Below, piece after piece: positions 13,933 through 14,731 of a stretch of DNA of 14,731 bases (positions are counted from its first letter, which is position 1; the number at the start of each line of letters is the position of its first letter). A model generated the notes under the pieces. It was not told where the DNA came from. It was given only the letters and a program-made list of their open reading frames with translations, and ran no database searches. Position numbers and translations under genes: made by a program. The stretch covers positions 1 through 14,731 of the forward strand of contig USCX01000024.1 of NCBI GenBank assembly GCA_900553285.1, given 5' to 3'. The stretch comes from an uncultured Prevotella sp. GTDB lineage: Bacteria; Bacteroidota; Bacteroidia; Bacteroidales; Bacteroidaceae.

Positions 13933-14697
13933 ATGACATCCATAAAAGTAAAGTTCAGAGCGTCGAGTGTACAAGGACATCCCGGTCGTTTGTATTATCA
14001 GGTCATCCATGATCGTGTGGTGCGGCAAATACCTACTCGCTATAAGGTCTTCCCTTCTGAGTGGGACCGTCAGGGCGGCAGTATTGTGGTGGACCCTCTT
14101 GTGTTAGACTCTTCTCGTTTGTGTGCTTTGCGCACAATTCAGGAACAGGTTTATCGGGATATTGCGCGGTTGAATAAGATTGTGTCCGTCCTATCGCGTC
14201 AGAAATACGGGTTTATGGTCGAAGAGATTGTGTCCCGCTTTGTTTGCCTTTCCCATGATTTGTCATTCTTTCATTTCATGCGTGGCCTGGTTGCTCAACT
14301 GTCCCAACTGGGTCGCGAGCGTACTGCCGAAACTTATATGTCCGCCATGTCGAGTTTTAGTCATTTCCGCGAAGGTAATGACGTCCTGGTTGATGAAATC
14401 GATGCCGACTTGATGCGTCGTTATGAGGCTTTCTTGCGTAATCGTGGTTTGACGATGAACACCATCTCTTTCTACATGCGTATCCTTCGTGCAGCCTATA
14501 ACCGGGCAGTCGAAAAGGGGCTTACTCCTCAGCGCTTTCCTTTCAAGGCGGTTTATACGGGCGTTGACCGTACTGTGAAACGCGCTGTTCCGCTGCGCGT
14601 GATGAAACAGATCCGTGCGCTTGACCTCGCGACCTGTCCTTCGTTGGACTTTACCCGCGACATGTTTCTTTTCAGTTTTCTTGAGTTCAACTTATAA
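13933..14697 (+). pseudogene. Tyrosine recombinase (integrase), truncated before its catalytic residues
   Basis: The 254-residue frame starts MTSIKVKFRASSV, the usual opening of Bacteroidales tyrosine integrases. An N-terminal arm-type DNA-binding domain (about 1-90, with YYQVIHDRVVRQIPT) is followed by a SAM-like core-binding domain (about 108-210, with SFFHFMRGLVAQL, FREGNDVLVDEIDADL and MNTISFYMRILRAAYNRAVE). The start of the catalytic domain is present to about residue 249 (SLDFTRDMFLFSF). Full-length relatives then continue with a stretch like YTRGMSFVDMAYL, which carries the first catalytic Arg, and later HxxR and the nucleophile Tyr. Here the frame turns into LEFNL and stops, so every catalytic residue is missing and the product cannot recombine DNA. 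The break is near 14680. Full-length members run to about 400 residues. I chose the ATG at 13933; the in-frame ATG at 13852 adds 27 unrelated residues. Confidence 0.85.
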
Positions 14698-14731
14698 ATG
14701 CAACTTTTTGGGTGCGGATAATAAGCAATAA
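14680..14731. other. Junction sequence of unknown origin after the integrase break
   Basis: From about 14680 the sequence stops resembling an integrase gene and becomes A+T-rich, with no coding capacity in the 50 bases visible. It contains a near-palindrome (TTGAGTTCAA, 14682-14691) and a repeated CAACTT (14689-14694 and 14701-14706). This could be the end of an insertion sequence or another rearrangement boundary. The window is too short to name an element or find a target duplication. Confidence 0.35.

Overview
The window looks like chromosomal DNA from a Bacteroidota member of the order Bacteroidales (Bacteroides, Prevotella or Paraprevotella-like). The grounds are promoter-like boxes of the Bacteroides type (TTG about 20 nt before TAnnTTTG), translation starts with little Shine-Dalgarno sequence, an exbB-exbD-exbD-tonB cluster with the Bacteroidota-type TonB N-terminus, a secreted GH109-type Gfo/Idh/MocA protein, and a Bacteroides-type tyrosine integrase fragment. 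No species can be named from the sequence alone. By eye the first 1.6 kb is clearly richer in G+C than the rest.

Left part (1-4266), all on the minus strand. In transcription order: ilvE (branched-chain aminotransferase), a DUF975 membrane protein, and an anchored coiled-coil protein, probably one operon ending at a strong hairpin-plus-T terminator (1570-1609). Next come a beta-carbonic anhydrase with its own hairpin terminator, and a secreted protein of unknown function that runs off the left edge.

Middle part (4267-8716), plus strand. A 428-bp divergent intergenic region carries a good Bacteroides-type promoter followed by a roughly 200-nt leader. It drives a compact five-gene operon: exbB, two exbD paralogues, tonB, and a PstS-like periplasmic lipoprotein. 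The first four build the inner-membrane motor that energises outer-membrane TonB-dependent transport. The operon ends at a textbook terminator (8674-8716). A perfect 16-bp inverted repeat lies inside the lipoprotein gene just after its lipobox.

Right part (8717-14731), plus strand. A secreted TPR protein with its own promoter is followed by a secreted GH109-like oxidoreductase/glycosidase with an Ala/Lys-rich tail. Then comes a 364-bp intergenic region with a C11 tract inside a promoter-like element, trpS with its own promoter and terminator, and a tyrosine-recombinase gene that breaks off before its catalytic residues, probably at a mobile-element or rearrangement junction just inside the right edge.

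I see no CRISPR array, tRNA, rRNA, defence system or complete mobile element. Most of the window is ordinary core genome. The more unusual signals are the coding-sequence hairpin at 7784-7821, the C11 tract at 12323-12333, the terminator without a visible downstream promoter ahead of the carbonic anhydrase, and the integrase breakpoint near 14680.
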